A stretch of DNA of 64,000 nucleotides, taken from positions 16,304,001 to 16,368,000 of the forward strand of contig OX359273.1 of the NCBI GenBank assembly GCA_947179155.2, written 5' to 3'. Source of the DNA: Hedera helix. Lineage: Eukaryota > Streptophyta > Magnoliopsida > Apiales > Araliaceae. A program made the translations under genes and the position numbers. Shown here piece after piece: positions 46,942 to 59,047 of this stretch (positions within the stretch are counted from its first letter, which is position 1; each line of letters begins with the position of its first letter). Under the pieces are notes generated by a model, which was not told the DNA's origin, made no database searches, and was given only the letters and a program-made list of their open reading frames with translations.

Positions 46942-47780
46942 TTAATTGATCATGTCTACTCTTACGGTTGTTGCGTCCACTCTTTCCTTCTTTGGGCAGT
47001 CCTTGACTTGATGATCTGTGGAACCACACGCGAAACATCCCATATTTTTCCTATTGTTGGGACAATTAGCCAAAATATGTCCTTCCTGTCCACATTTAAA
47101 ACATATATTTGTACCCTTCAAACATTTCCCAGAATGTTTCTTCTTGCACTTCCAACATTTCTTTTCCCAATGTTGACCTCTTAAACTCCGGTTATCATTG
47201 TCCCAGTTGCGTCTGTTTGATTTGTTGTCGCCACTACTTCTTGTTTTGTTACGTACACCATTTAACTTCCTCTTTTGTCCTTGATTATAATTTGTAATTG
47301 CTTTATTTCCTCCTTCTACTATGATTGAACTTTCCAATGTTGCTACAAAGGAATCAGTCCGAAGGATTGATACCTGGCTAAATAAGTCTGGTCTTAACCC
47401 TTGTTCAAACCTTCGTGCTCTTCTCTTCTCAGTGTCCACCTGATGTGGAGCAAACCTTGCTAATTCGTTAAACCTGGCAGCATATTCTGCTACTGTCATG
47501 TCTTCTTGTCTGAGTTCCAAAAACTTCACTTCCATACTTGCTTTCATACTCTCTGAAAAATAATTTTTGAAGAACAACTCCTTGAAACGAGTCCAGGTTA
47601 TAATTCCTTCTCCTGCTCGGTTTTTATTAGCTTTCCACCAATAATTCGCTTACCCCTTCATCATGAAGGTGGCAAATGTCGTCTTTTGTTCTTCCGCGAC
47701 ACGCGTCACTTCGAACACATTTTCCATTTCTTCTATCCATATCTGAGCCTTAATTGGATTCGTCGTTCCTCTGAACTCCG
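46942..47780 (-). pseudogene. T5 gag (Tekay-type), interrupted by Copia-2
   Basis: Minus strand; the N-terminal part continues at 55662-55738 on the other side of Copia-2. The two parts join within GPPE-FRGTTNP. The 211-codon open part (47577-46942) has RQEDMTVAEYAARFNELARF, then zinc-binding CWKCKKKHSGKC, CFKCGQEGHILANC and CFACGSTDHQVKDC. In-frame TAA at 47650-47652, just after TFATFMMKG, kills the protein. The C-terminal stop is soon after the last knuckle, with no protease following. Gag would form the particle; pol must come from another element. Confidence 0.85.
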
Positions 47781-48002
47781 TGAAAGTAGTATGCCCTCAA
47801 GTCAATCACATTTGATGTGATAAGCATATACTTTGTAATCTTGTTCATTTATTAATAAAAGTATCAAGACATTTATTTATTCATGATTAATTACTTGAAT
47901 TAATCAAATGGATAAACCCATAGTTTTCGAGCAATACTTTTAGAACCATGATGAGGATCATGCTAATGAGATCTAAATTCAAGATAGCTCAAAACTAAAA
48001 TT

Positions 48003-49740
48003 CATGATGAGTTATACCAATCTTCCAGTATCCTTCTAGGGTTATACCTTAGAAACGATCGCATATCTACTAAATCAGATACCTTCTTATTTCCTCCTCA
48101 AGACTTCATATGAGTCATGGATAGGGAGAAACCAAGTCTTAAGTATGTTAAGATTTGGATTGTCCAGCTTATGTTAAAAAGTTTGACAGTGATAAGCTTG
48201 GGACAAGATCTGATAAGTGTAAACTTGTGGGATATCCTAAAAAAAGTTTAGGGTATCACTTCTGTAATCCAACTAACTAAAAGGTGTTTGTTGAAACACG
48301 CTGCCTTATAAGAAAAAAAGTTTTTCCTTAAAGGGTTAGTGGGAGTAAAATAGATCTTGAAGAAGTTCAAGAACCACAAAACAATACAGATTAAGTGAAG
48401 GAATCTGTATAAGTAGATAAACCTATTGTACCACAACCAAGTCGTAAATCTGGTTTAGTACCGAAGATACCTGAATGATATGGATTCAACATAGATGATG
48501 GTGATGAGGTACGCATCATAGTGGATGATGATCCAGTTACATACGATGATGTATGAGTATTAGATACTAAAGAGAAATGACTGATAATCATAAAATTCGA
48601 AATGGGTCTTTGGAGAAAGACTAAATGCAGATGGCAAGGTGGAAACCTATAAAACCTGATTAGTGGTAAAAAGATTTCAAATAAAGTCAATGAGTTGACT
48701 AAAATGAAATTTTTCACTAGTGAAAATGCATATATAAATTCGGATTTTATTTGCAATTGTAGCTTACTATACAAAAGGATGTATGTATGATACAACCAAG
48801 ATGATTTATCTCTATATAGATGGAGTAAATCAAGTATGTAAGTTACAACGATCCAATTTTGGATTGAAGCAAGTTTCTCAAAGATGGAACATCCGTTTTG
48901 ATGAGATAATCAAAAGTGTTTGATTATATCAAAGACGATAATGAACCAAGTGTGTACAAAGGTTAGTGGGAGCACTGTGACATTCCAAGTATTATATGTT
49001 GATATAATATTGATAAGGAATGATATACTGATGCTACAATCAGTAAAGATGTGGTTGTCTAAACAATTCTCTATGAAGGACTTGGGAGAAACATCCTATA
49101 TTTTGGGGATAAAGATCTATAGAGATAGATACATAGGATGCTCAGTTTAACCCAAAGACTGTACATCAATTCATTGATATGTACTAGACTTGATATTGCT
49201 TATGTACGATAAGCAGATATTAGTTTAATTTTGGATAAGAATATTAGAAAATAGTTTCTAATGATAAGTTTGATATAAAACTAGAGGGTTTAACAAACTC
49301 AAGTTTGTTCAGACTAATCAAGATAATAGTATATCCGTTTCAGGTAATATGATTACCTTGAACGGTGTTGTAGTGAGTTGGAAAAGTTCCAAAGAGCAAG
49401 GAGTTGCTGATTTAGTGACAAAAACATAGTAAATAACTATAAGTGAAGCTGCAAAGGTGATTGTTTAGTTCAAATAAGTTCATTACAGAACTTATAATGG
49501 TTCCTAGCATTAAAGGAATTTAATTTGCCAAAGAACCTAGGTCTCATCTGAAATCCAAACATGTGTTGCAGCACTTTCATATGATTAGATGAATCATTGA
49601 AAATAAGACGACACCATAAAGATGGTAGACTCTTAGAACAACATTACAGATCCATTAACTAAAGCATTTACTAAGCAATTTGTACGCCACTTAGAGAAGA
49701 ATGGTATAGGGATACCAAAGGGCGATTGGCTTTAGTGCAA
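48003..49740 (+). pseudogene. Copia-2 pol remnant: integrase end, RT, RNase H
   Basis: Plus strand, many stops. 48003-48245 matches the integrase C-terminal part (LPVSF-GYTLETIAYLLNQ, later SDKL). 48420-48640 is the RT start region. An open stretch at 48920-49150 reads VSGSTVTFQVLYVDI, where the RT YVDD has become YVDI, and FSMKDLGETSYILGIKIYRDR. RNase H follows to about 49720. Then the PPT (AGTGCAAGTGGGAGATTG) at 49735. Dead copy. Confidence 0.8.
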
Positions 49741-51540
49741 GTGGGAGATTGAAAGTAGTATGCCCTCAAGCCAATCACATTTGATGTGATAAGCATATAC
49801 TTTGTAATCTTGTTCATTTATTAATAAAAGTATCAAGGCATTTCTTTATTCATGATTAATTACTTGAATTAATCAAATGGATAAACCCATAATTTTTTAG
49901 CAATGCTTTTAGAACCATGATGAGGATCATGCTAATGAGATCTAAATTCAAGATAGCTCAAAACTAAAATTGTTCCTAATCGTTGGATCACTAAAATGAG
50001 GATTAGTGAATCCGGATAAATTAGTACATACTGTAATATCCCAGATATTTTCAAGATTTTAAATAATATCTTAATTGATTTTATTAAAGGTTAAGGTTTA
50101 AAACCTAGAATTTGAGAAGTAAGATGTGTAGAAAATGGGTAAACATTTTTTTTTAACATAATGTATTTGTTAGAAATTAAATGTGGAAATATTTTATGAT
50201 GCATATAGAGAATTTATTAAGAAAATAAATTCATTTGAGAAGTGAAGACGGTTATAAGGATATATATACGTAGTTATATATTTCTAGAGTTGTGTTTGTT
50301 AGCCAAACAAGGAGATGAGTAAATTAATACTCAATAAAAACTAATAAATTAATTAGTTTAAATTTGAAGTAAGAAGGAAAATCATGAAATATAATTAATT
50401 ATATTAGTTATGAGTTAAAGTTATAGAGGAGATAGAATTATTGCCGATGATGGCAATAATAAGAAGTAATTAATTAAGAAATTAACTTAATTATTAAGTT
50501 GAGGTATAGAATTCAAAGGTGAGATTAAAACAAGCCCAATATGTTAATTGTTGTAAGTCTTGTTTAAGATTTATATAGAGGTCCAAATAAATTTAAATAT
50601 TTAACCTCATGAAGAGTCCAAGTAATTTAATTACTACTAGTGGACTAGCCCAAAAGGATTATATGTGTTAGCCAATATGGGAATATTTACATGAAGAGGG
50701 TAATTAAATAAGAGAGCCCAATAAAAATTAAGTTATGTAGCCCAAACTATTAAAAGTCAAATGATGGTCAATGGTTGGGAGAAGCATTTCAAGTATTGAT
50801 TGAGTGTAGAGAATTAACTAGTGTAGGGTTAATTGAATAACCCTAGTTGGTAGACAAGAGAGAGCATTAACCAATCATTGGTTAATTGCTAGGTAAGTAA
50901 ATATGGTGATAAGAATTAACTATGGATAAGTTAATTAAGTAACCCAATGTGATAAAATAATTTAAGGCAAGTCTAATTGGATTATATTAAAAGTCCAATT
51001 GAGGTATTAAACTAAGTTAAATAAATTAACCTAGTAGTCCATGTAATTTAATTTAAACATTGATTCATGTAATAATTAATCAAGTCCAATGCTTGTTTTA
51101 ATTAAATGTAACATAGGGTATTTAATATTAGCCCAATGTAATAATTAAATTGAGCCCAACCAAATTAAATGGATGAGCCCAATATATTTTAATTCTAAGA
51201 CCCAAAGTGGAGCCCAATAAGTTTGTATAGGTGAATATGTATACATATATTGGTGTATATATATATGGATACTTATATAATTAGATAGGACTTAAAAATA
51301 AAGTCAAGTTGGATAAATAAATGGTCAATCCCGAATTTTGGGGCCCACATGGATATAAAGCTAGCTTGTTGGATGATTTTGGAGTGTAAATTGGTGCAAG
51401 TAACCCCCAACCACCCTAGTCAATCAAAGGGTCAATCAAAAAGTCTATCAAGTAGTTATTCCATGCATAGTAAGCAAGATTAAGCTCCTAATTGACTAGC
51501 ATTGGTTGATTAGTAGATGTTAAGCAAGTCTAGGGAGGTT

Positions 51541-51550
51541 CTATAAATAG
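51541..51550 (+). promoter_or_regulatory. TATA box of S3
   Basis: CTATAAATAG, preceded by a run of AGCCCAAT motifs (50531-51212) and followed by an AGAGAGA-rich leader (51601-51625). Confidence 0.55.
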
Positions 51551-52823
51551 AATGCTCCATCCATTTGCTAGGTTTGTTAGTCATTTTGTAAGAACTCCAA
51601 GAGAGAATAGAGAGAGCATTCTAGAGAAAAGCAAGCAAGCTTTGGAAGATTGATGATCCACTAAGGAAAATTACTAGAGAATGATCAAGGTGGAGTCACA
51701 AGCCAAGACCATGTCAAGAGGAAGGAGAGCATCCATGTCTAAGAGGTTAAAAAGTGCTCTAAACTTTATTTAGTTCATTTTTGTAGTCTAGATATGATTT
51801 GAACGGTTAAAATATATTTTTAACCGATCAAAAGTTATTTTGATGGTCTAGAAGTATAAATCTATGATATATAGGTAGATTAATGATTTCATATAGTTAA
51901 ATCATGTTTTGGTATGAGCGGTATGCATAATAATGCAAGAAATGTCTATCTTAAGCTTTACCGGTAAACCTTAGTTGGGGTTGTGATTTATAGCATTTCA
52001 TTTTGAAAGCTAGAGGTTGTGTTTGAAATTTTCTTCTTTGATATGGTAAATATATAAGTTAAGAACAAAACCTAGTTGGTATAATGTTCATGTGAGTTGT
52101 TATGGTCAAGATATGATTTTTAGACCAAAGAAGGCCATTTTAAGAACTCAATGTGTGTGCAAACATTCCACTTTGTGGCTATTTTTCATAACCAAAACTT
52201 TTCCAAAAATTTGATCCAATGATGGAATATTGTAGTTTAGGAAGATACGAATCCATCGATACCAATTTGAGGTCATTTGGATTTGTAGATTTCATTTTAT
52301 TCAAGTTTTAATCAAAGAAGCAAAAGTTGAAAAATCAGAAAATGGCAATTCTGCAGATTCTGCAAGAGGAGGGCCGGGGCCCTTGTTTCCTTTGTAAAAG
52401 GAGGGCCGGGGCCCTTGACACTGTTCACGGTCAGTGAGTTTTCCGTTCCGGGTCGGGTCGGTTTGGGTCTTTTAAGTCTAAAATTGATAAAATTGCTTAA
52501 AAATTAATATAATTAATTTGGGACCCAACTTTAATAATTATTTATTATTTATAATAAATAATAAATAAAGTAAATAAAAACTATTATTATAATTAATTAT
52601 TATTTAAAGGATATTAAATGGTAATTAAAGAAAGATGAAGTTAATAAGGTAATTATTTATTATTTTAATAAATAAGGATAATTAGTTATTATTATTTAAA
52701 TAATAATTAAAGGGAGATAAAGTTAATAAAATGATCATTTGTTATTTAATGAATATTAAATAATAAATGAGATTAATTAACTAAGAGATTATTATTTAAA
52801 TAATCATTAAAGGATTTGAGGAT

Positions 52824-53010
52824 TGTTAAAATATTATTAAATGGTTAATAATATTAATAAGTAATTAAAATATTATTAAAAGGTTAATAATATTAATAAG
52901 TGATTAAAATATTGTTAAATGATTAATAATATTAATAAGTGGTTAAAATATTATTAAATTGTTAATAATATTAATAAGTGATTAAAATATTATTAAAGGG
53001 TTAATAATAT
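52824..53010. repeat. 39-bp minisatellite in S3 (about 4.5 units)
   Basis: Unit core GGTTAATAATATTAATAAGT followed by GATTAAAATATTATTAAAT. The same array in L4 has about ten more units. Confidence 0.9.
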
Positions 53011-55661
53011 TTGATTGTAGTTATATATTATCAAAGGTAGATAATATTTTGAGATATTTGGTACATTATTAAATGTCCAAATCATTAAGTTGCGTAAATA
53101 TTAGACAACTTATAAAATATAGGTTGTATGAAGAATGCAAGGTATTGGTGAAAGATGGTTAAGCGTACCCGATATGTCCAACTAGGTTTGGGCTAGGGGT
53201 TTTGTCCGGAACTTAAGGGTTCGTTTGTCGGACATCTTAAGAGTTAATAATTTAAAGTTAGAGTCTTATATAAAGGCTAAGTAATAGTCATTATATCTAA
53301 TGATTATTTCAATTTCCTATATAAATTGTAGGTTGAACGCAAGATGCAAATAAGCGTAACTGGTAGAAGCGAACCAGGCAAGTTTTTCAGAACTTGTTTC
53401 TATGTGCATTAAAATGCTACAATTTGATGTTATATTATTAACATGAAGATATTTTGATGATATTTGTGATATATGAATAACATGAGATATGGTTACATGT
53501 GAAATATGTACCGATATGAAGCATGATTTGCTAGATGCTAGTTGTTTATTGTATGTGATGCATAAGAAGTATGAACCATTCATAAAATGAAATGCATGAT
53601 GTAAGAATAAAATGTAGAGCATGTATAATATGTGAAGCATGTAATGTGTTATGTGTAACTGTTGAACTTGCTGAGCCGTCGTGCTCACTCTTGCCTAAAC
53701 CAACATTTTCAGATAAGGCTAGTTACCTGAAGTTCTCGATAAAGAACAAGGAACAGGAAAACATATTACTTCCATTGAAGATCTAAATATCTATTATAGA
53801 TATCAGTCCGAATTGGACAGGTAAATGATTGCGTAGCATAAGATATTGTTGGTACGTTATATGAGTGTTAAATACTCAAGTTGATTGTAATAGAATGTCG
53901 TATCAGGTATGATATTAAGACATACTAGGAATGTATAAAGATTTCGATTCTGGAATAGAAAGAGATGTTGTAAAATTGTAAATAAATGGTTATTTACCAA
54001 TTATAATATTGTTGTAATTCTTAAACAATAAGGAAAAGGTTGTACTCGTGTTTAACCGGATCCGAGGTTCAAGGAACCCGGATTTGGGGTCGTCACACAT
54101 ACTATGCTTGCTCTTATGAAGAGGATGATTGATCTCATAATCATTTGTGTAGAGACACTAAAGCAAGTATGTAGGTGCTTATTAGAGAATAAGTTCACTG
54201 AACGTGACTCGCTCAAGGAACACCTAATGGAGTCTTACTTGTCTGTCAATAGGAGTTCCTTTTGTGATAGTAGTACAAGTGATCCTTGGACTTGAGATCA
54301 TCATAGTATCTTGTGTATGATGAATTATGTTTTGACATATTCCTTAAAACCTTTAGGGTGTATCAAAGGGTATGATTGGATATAATAAGTCATACATGGA
54401 GATAGGTGAATGATCAACAAAGAATCTACCACTTCTAGTAAAAGAAGAAAATATCCTATGCGATTCGATAAATGACAACTCAGTAGTCCTTGGCCAAGGC
54501 AGAATGAAAATTAGAAAGTAGTTTTCTAATTTACATTAATTAGAGTTATTCATTTAAGGATCGAAATGCATATAATCAAATAAAATAAGACTTGACAATA
54601 ATACCATGTCTTATATTTGATTGGGACATTGTGAGGTAGAAGGATTGAATTGTACAGTAACTATTCGCTGAATGGGTTCTTTTGTGATTAAATGTTGAAA
54701 TCTATATTATCTGGAAAGTCGTTGATCGCTAAAGGGGCTTACCCTTATTATGGAATAAATATTATTTATTTAAATGAATTAAATAGTTTAATTTATTTAT
54801 ATAAATAAGATTAGAATAGTTCTAATTAATTTATTTTATAACCGGTTTAATATGGAGAACCTAAAGGGTCACACCGCAAAAGGAAAATAATTATTTAAAA
54901 AGTAAATGGCATAATTGTAATAATGAATTAAGTATATTTAATTTATACTATGTGGATAGAATAAATTAAATAGCTTAATATTTATTATTTAGTATTTTGG
55001 AAATACTAATTATAAATTAATAAGAGGAGTCTTATTATTATTATTACTATTATCATTATTATTTAGTTCCTAAATGGGTTAGGAATTAATTAATAAGAGT
55101 ACTCTCATAATTAATAATTAAGTTCCTAAATAGTTTAGGAGTTATAATTATTATATTAAATCAATTAAGTTCCTAATTAGATTAGGAGTTTAATTAAAAA
55201 CCCTATTCCTAAAGGTGTTAGGAGGGTTTACTAAATCTATAAATAAGAAAAGTCTTATTATGGATTAAGGTTACACACATACACTTCCATAAGCTTTGGG
55301 AGAGTACTCACATATTCTCTAGAGAGAGAAAATTAGGGTTTGCCATCACCCACTTCTTGAATTATTATTATTCCTTGGTGGATCACCTCTAGAGACCAAA
55401 CACTTGGGTGGCTAACGTTGATCATTGGAATCCAATCGGTGAAATTCAAGGAGATCGTGAAGGATTTGGAGGTGAACTTGTACCCGTTGAAGCTTTGAGT
55501 TCTGCAAGGGTATATCTCTATCTTTTTCTTTATTAATTAATAATTGCGCATAAAGGTCGATCCTGGATTATGGTTTGTAAAATTTTAAATTTGATTTTAC
55601 CATGCTTCCGCTATTTTGTGCAATTTGATTGCGTCTATGAATATTACAAACCAACACTCTG

Positions 55662-55738
55662 GTGGTCCCACTATTTTGAAATCTTTAAAGTTTGTCAGAT
55701 GCTCAACTGGCTGACCAACCCCCTCTTGTGGTCGATCC
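55662..55738 (-). pseudogene. T5 gag, N-terminal piece between Copia-2 and L4
   Basis: The minus strand reads DRPQEGVGQPVEHLTNFKDF and on to KIVGPPE, the segment just upstream of FRGTTNP at 47777. The first 5 bases at its right edge (GATCC, 55734-55738) are the target copy of L4. The remaining N-terminus is outside the window. Confidence 0.8.
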
Positions 55739-56214
55739 TGTAATATCCCAGATAATTTCAAGATTTTAAATAATATCTTAATTGATTTTATTAAAGGTTA
55801 AGGTTTAAACCTAGAAGGTGAGAAGTGAGATGTGTAGAATTTGGGTAAATATTTTTTTTTTAACATAATGTATTTGTTAGAAATTAAATGTGAGAATATT
55901 GTAAGGATGCATATAGAGAATTTATTAAAGAAATAAATTCAATTGAGAAGTAAATACGGTTATAAGGATATATATACATAGTTATATATTCCTAGAGTTG
56001 TGCTTGTTAGCCAAATACGAAGATGAGTAAATTTAATACTTAATTAAACTAATAAATTAATTAGTTTAAATATAAAGTCATGAAATATAATTAATTATAT
56101 TAATTATATTAGTTATGAGTTAAAGTTGTGGAAAATTTAGAATGATTGTCTAGAATGACAATATTAAGAAGTTAATTAATTAAGTAATTAACTTAATTAT
56201 TAAGTTGTGGTATA

Positions 56215-56845
56215 GAGCCCAATATTGATTTAATTGACTAGTACAATGAAATGGTGTAGCAAGCCCAATGGTAATGTAGAGAAGTCCAATGATGGGATTT
56301 AATTTTTAAGCCCAATGATCTAATTAAATTGTGTCAAACCTTAGCTCAATGAATTAATTATGGTAGCCCAACTTAGAGTTTAATTGTTTTAATTGTTGGG
56401 AGCCCTAAAGGAATTAATCTAGTAGATTAATATTTAAGGAAATTAAAGTGTGAATTGGATTATATAATTTGTCCAAGGAAAGTATTGAATTAAGTTTAAT
56501 AAAGGAAGTCCGATTAATGGATTTATTAAATTAACGGACTAACCTAAGCTTTTATTTGGGAGAAACCCTAATTAAATATTCAATTAGTATTGAATATGAC
56601 AAGTCTAATTGGATTATGTAAGTTAAATTTAATTTGATTATTAAATTGTTCCTTAATTATTTAAACAAGCCAATTAATTAAATTAAGTGATGGACTTGTG
56701 AAATATTCTATGTGATTGGGTAATTTATTAATCTAGCCCAAAGTTTTAATTTATTGGGAGCCTAGTAAATTAATTTAGTAGCCCAACATTTTCAATGGAT
56801 CAAAGGAGTATAGTTGGCCCAAATGAATTTAATTCCAAGCCCAAA
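56215..56845. promoter_or_regulatory. Cluster of GCCCA/TGGGC motifs in the L4 5' LTR
   Basis: AGCCCAA or GGCCCAA at about 56216, 56262, 56309, 56365, 56735, 56780, 56816 and 56838, all in the same orientation (TTGGGCT on the minus strand), upstream of the TATA box. This matches the plant site II word TGGGCY bound by TCP factors. S3 has a similar cluster. Confidence 0.45.
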
Positions 56846-57093
56846 TTTTGACCCAATGGAGCAAGCTTCTAGAAGGCATTAAATTATTAAATTATGCAAT
56901 AAAAATAAATGAAAATTGGGCAAATTAATGGGGCATGACCGGTGGTATGGTGGAGGAGTGTGGACTCCAAAAGTTTATTTATTTTGGTTGTTTATATTGA
57001 GTGTGGAACACTCCATTTAATTCCTTGCATTTTTGGAAAAAGCTAGATGTCCATTCTATACATATAGGTGTTATATGTATAGATTTAATCTAC

Positions 57094-57101
57094 TATAAAT
57101 A
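57094..57101 (+). promoter_or_regulatory. TATA box of L4 5' LTR
   Basis: TATAAATA in ACTATAAATATAAG; the 3' LTR copy is at 63751-63758. Confidence 0.55.
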
Positions 57102-58025
57102 TAAGTCTTAGCTCACTTTGGTAGGAGTTTAATAATTTTGCTAGAGAGCCTATTTTATTGTGAGTGAATAATAAGTGAGTTAACTCGGTGAGTTAAAGAA
57201 AAATGGTAGTGAGTTAGTGAGTTCTTTAGTGAGTTACTACCGAGTCAAGTGAGCCAAGTCTAATTCTTCAAGAGGAGTGTGCTTGGATGTCATCTAACTC
57301 CATCATCTATCTTTGGAAGGAGAGAAAAGTAGCTCACAAGTCTAGAAGGTATAACACTAACCCTAAACCCTAGTTTTGAAGTTCATTATATTTTATATTG
57401 AATATTTATGGTAGAAAAGTTATTCTCAAGCTCTAAATGTTTAGATCCATGCTAGATTGGTAGATCTAGGGTTACATGGGTTTAACATGAATATTTATGG
57501 GTGTTGGTATTAAAAAGTTTAGCAAAATGTATGAAAACGATTTTTACCGACGGAACCTTAAACGAACGTGTGATTCGGAGCTTTATATTTTGAAACCTAA
57601 AAGTTAGGTATGAGATTTTCTTCTTTGATATGGTAAATATATAAGTTAAGAACAAAACCTAGTTGGTATAATGTTCATGTGAGTTGTTATGGTTAAGATA
57701 TGATTTTTAAAAACCAAGGATTGTGAAGTTAGTTTTCACTTTTCCCTTGTGAGCAATTTTAAGCATAGATCCATTTGGAATTTGGATTTGTGATATAAAG
57801 AGAAGTTGTAGAGGGGGAAATTCTAATGAGAATGGACTCAAGAATTTCCCCAAAATGTTTTAAAATGAAGAAGTTATGCAAGATTTAATCAAAGGAGCAA
57901 AAGTTGAAAAATCCGAAAATGGCAATTCTGCAGTTTCTGCAAGAGGAGGGCCGGGGCCCTTGTTTCCTTTGTAAAAGGAGGGCCGGGGCCCTTGGTCACT
58001 GTTCACGGCCAGTGAGTTTTCCGTT

Positions 58026-58070
58026 CCGGGTCGGGTCGGGCCATTCGGGTCGGGTCGGGTCGGGTCTTTT
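58026..58070. repeat. (GGGTC)n short repeat in L4 5' LTR
   Basis: About six GGGTC units in two groups. S3 has only two or three at 52444-52470, so the motif has expanded in L4. Confidence 0.8.
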
Positions 58071-58431
58071 AAGTCCAAAATTGATAAAATTGCTTAAAAA
58101 TTAATATAATTAATTTGGGACCCAACTTTAATAATTATTTATTATTTATAATAAATAATAAATAAAGTAAATAAAAACTATTATTATAATTAATTATTAT
58201 TTAAAGGATATTAAATGGTAATTAAAGAAAGATGAAGTTAATAAGGTAATTATTTATTATTTTAATAAAAAAGGATAATTAGTTAATTATTATTTAAATG
58301 ATATTAAATAATAATTAAAGGGAGATAAAGTGAATAAAATGATCATTTATTATTTAATGAATATTAAATAATAAATGAGATTAATTAACTAAGAGATTAT
58401 TATTTAAATAATCATTAAAGGATTTGAGGAT

Positions 58432-59047
58432 TGTTAAAATATTATTAAATGGTTAATAATATTAATAAGTGATTAAAATATTATTAAATGGTTAATAATA
58501 TTAATAAGTGATTAAAATATTATTAAATGGTTAATAATATTAATAAGTGATTAAAATATTATTAAATGGTTATAATATTAATAAGTGATTAAAATATTAT
58601 TAAATGGTTAATAATATTAATAAGTGATTAAAATATTATTAAAAGGTTAATAATATTAATAAGTGATTAAAAATATTATTAAATGGTTAATAATATTAAT
58701 AAGTGATTAAAATATTATTAAATGGTTAATAATATTAATAAGTGATTAAAATATTATTAAAAGGTTAATAATATTAATAAGTGATTAAAATATTATTAAA
58801 TGATTAATAATATTAATAAGTGATTAAAATATTATTAAATGATTAATAATATTAATAAGTGATTAAAATATTATTAAATGGTTAATAATATTAATAAGTG
58901 ATTAAAATATTATTAAATGATTAATAATATTAATAAGTGGTTAAAATATTATTAAATAGTTAATAATATTAATAAGTGATTAAAATATTATTAAATTGTT
59001 AATAATATTAATAAGTGATTAAAATATTATTAAAGGGTTAATAATAT
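58432..59047. repeat. 39-bp minisatellite in L4 5' LTR (about 15-16 units)
   Basis: Near-identical head-to-tail units of GGTTAATAATATTAATAAGT plus GATTAAAATATTATTAAAT. About ten more copies than in S3, which accounts for almost all of the 393-bp difference in LTR length. Confidence 0.93.

Larger units (their letters stand above)
50032..54097 (+). mobile_element. S3: 4.07-kb solo LTR, same family as L4
   Basis: 4066 bp, TGTAATATCCCAGAT...GGGGTCGTCACA, perfect TSD CATAC (50027-50031, 54098-54102). It shares the first ~290 bp, the region 52020-52140 and nearly all of 52320-54097 with the L4 LTR, but 50590-51950 differs from L4 and in part resembles S2. About 4.5 copies of the 39-bp minisatellite (52824-53010). 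TATA box CTATAAATAG at 51541. Confidence 0.92.
47781..55656 (+). mobile_element. Copia-2: deleted Ty1/Copia element with nested solo LTR S3
   Basis: TSD CTCCG (47776-47780) and CTCTG (55657-55661), one mismatch; removing the element restores the T5 gag reading frame. The 5' LTR is cut to 222 bp (47781-48002) and fused directly to the integrase C-terminal region, so most of the LTR, gag, protease and integrase core are deleted. The 3' LTR is 49750-50031 plus 54103-55656 (1836 bp), interrupted by S3. Same family as Copia-1. Confidence 0.88.
49750..55656 (+). repeat. Copia-2 3' LTR, interrupted by S3
   Basis: TGAAAGTAGTATGCCC at 49750 to TTACAAACCAACA at 55656. After removing S3 and one CATAC the LTR is 1836 bp. 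The resumed part from 54103 matches Copia-1 LTR sequence at 1-500 (opposite strand). Confidence 0.87.
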
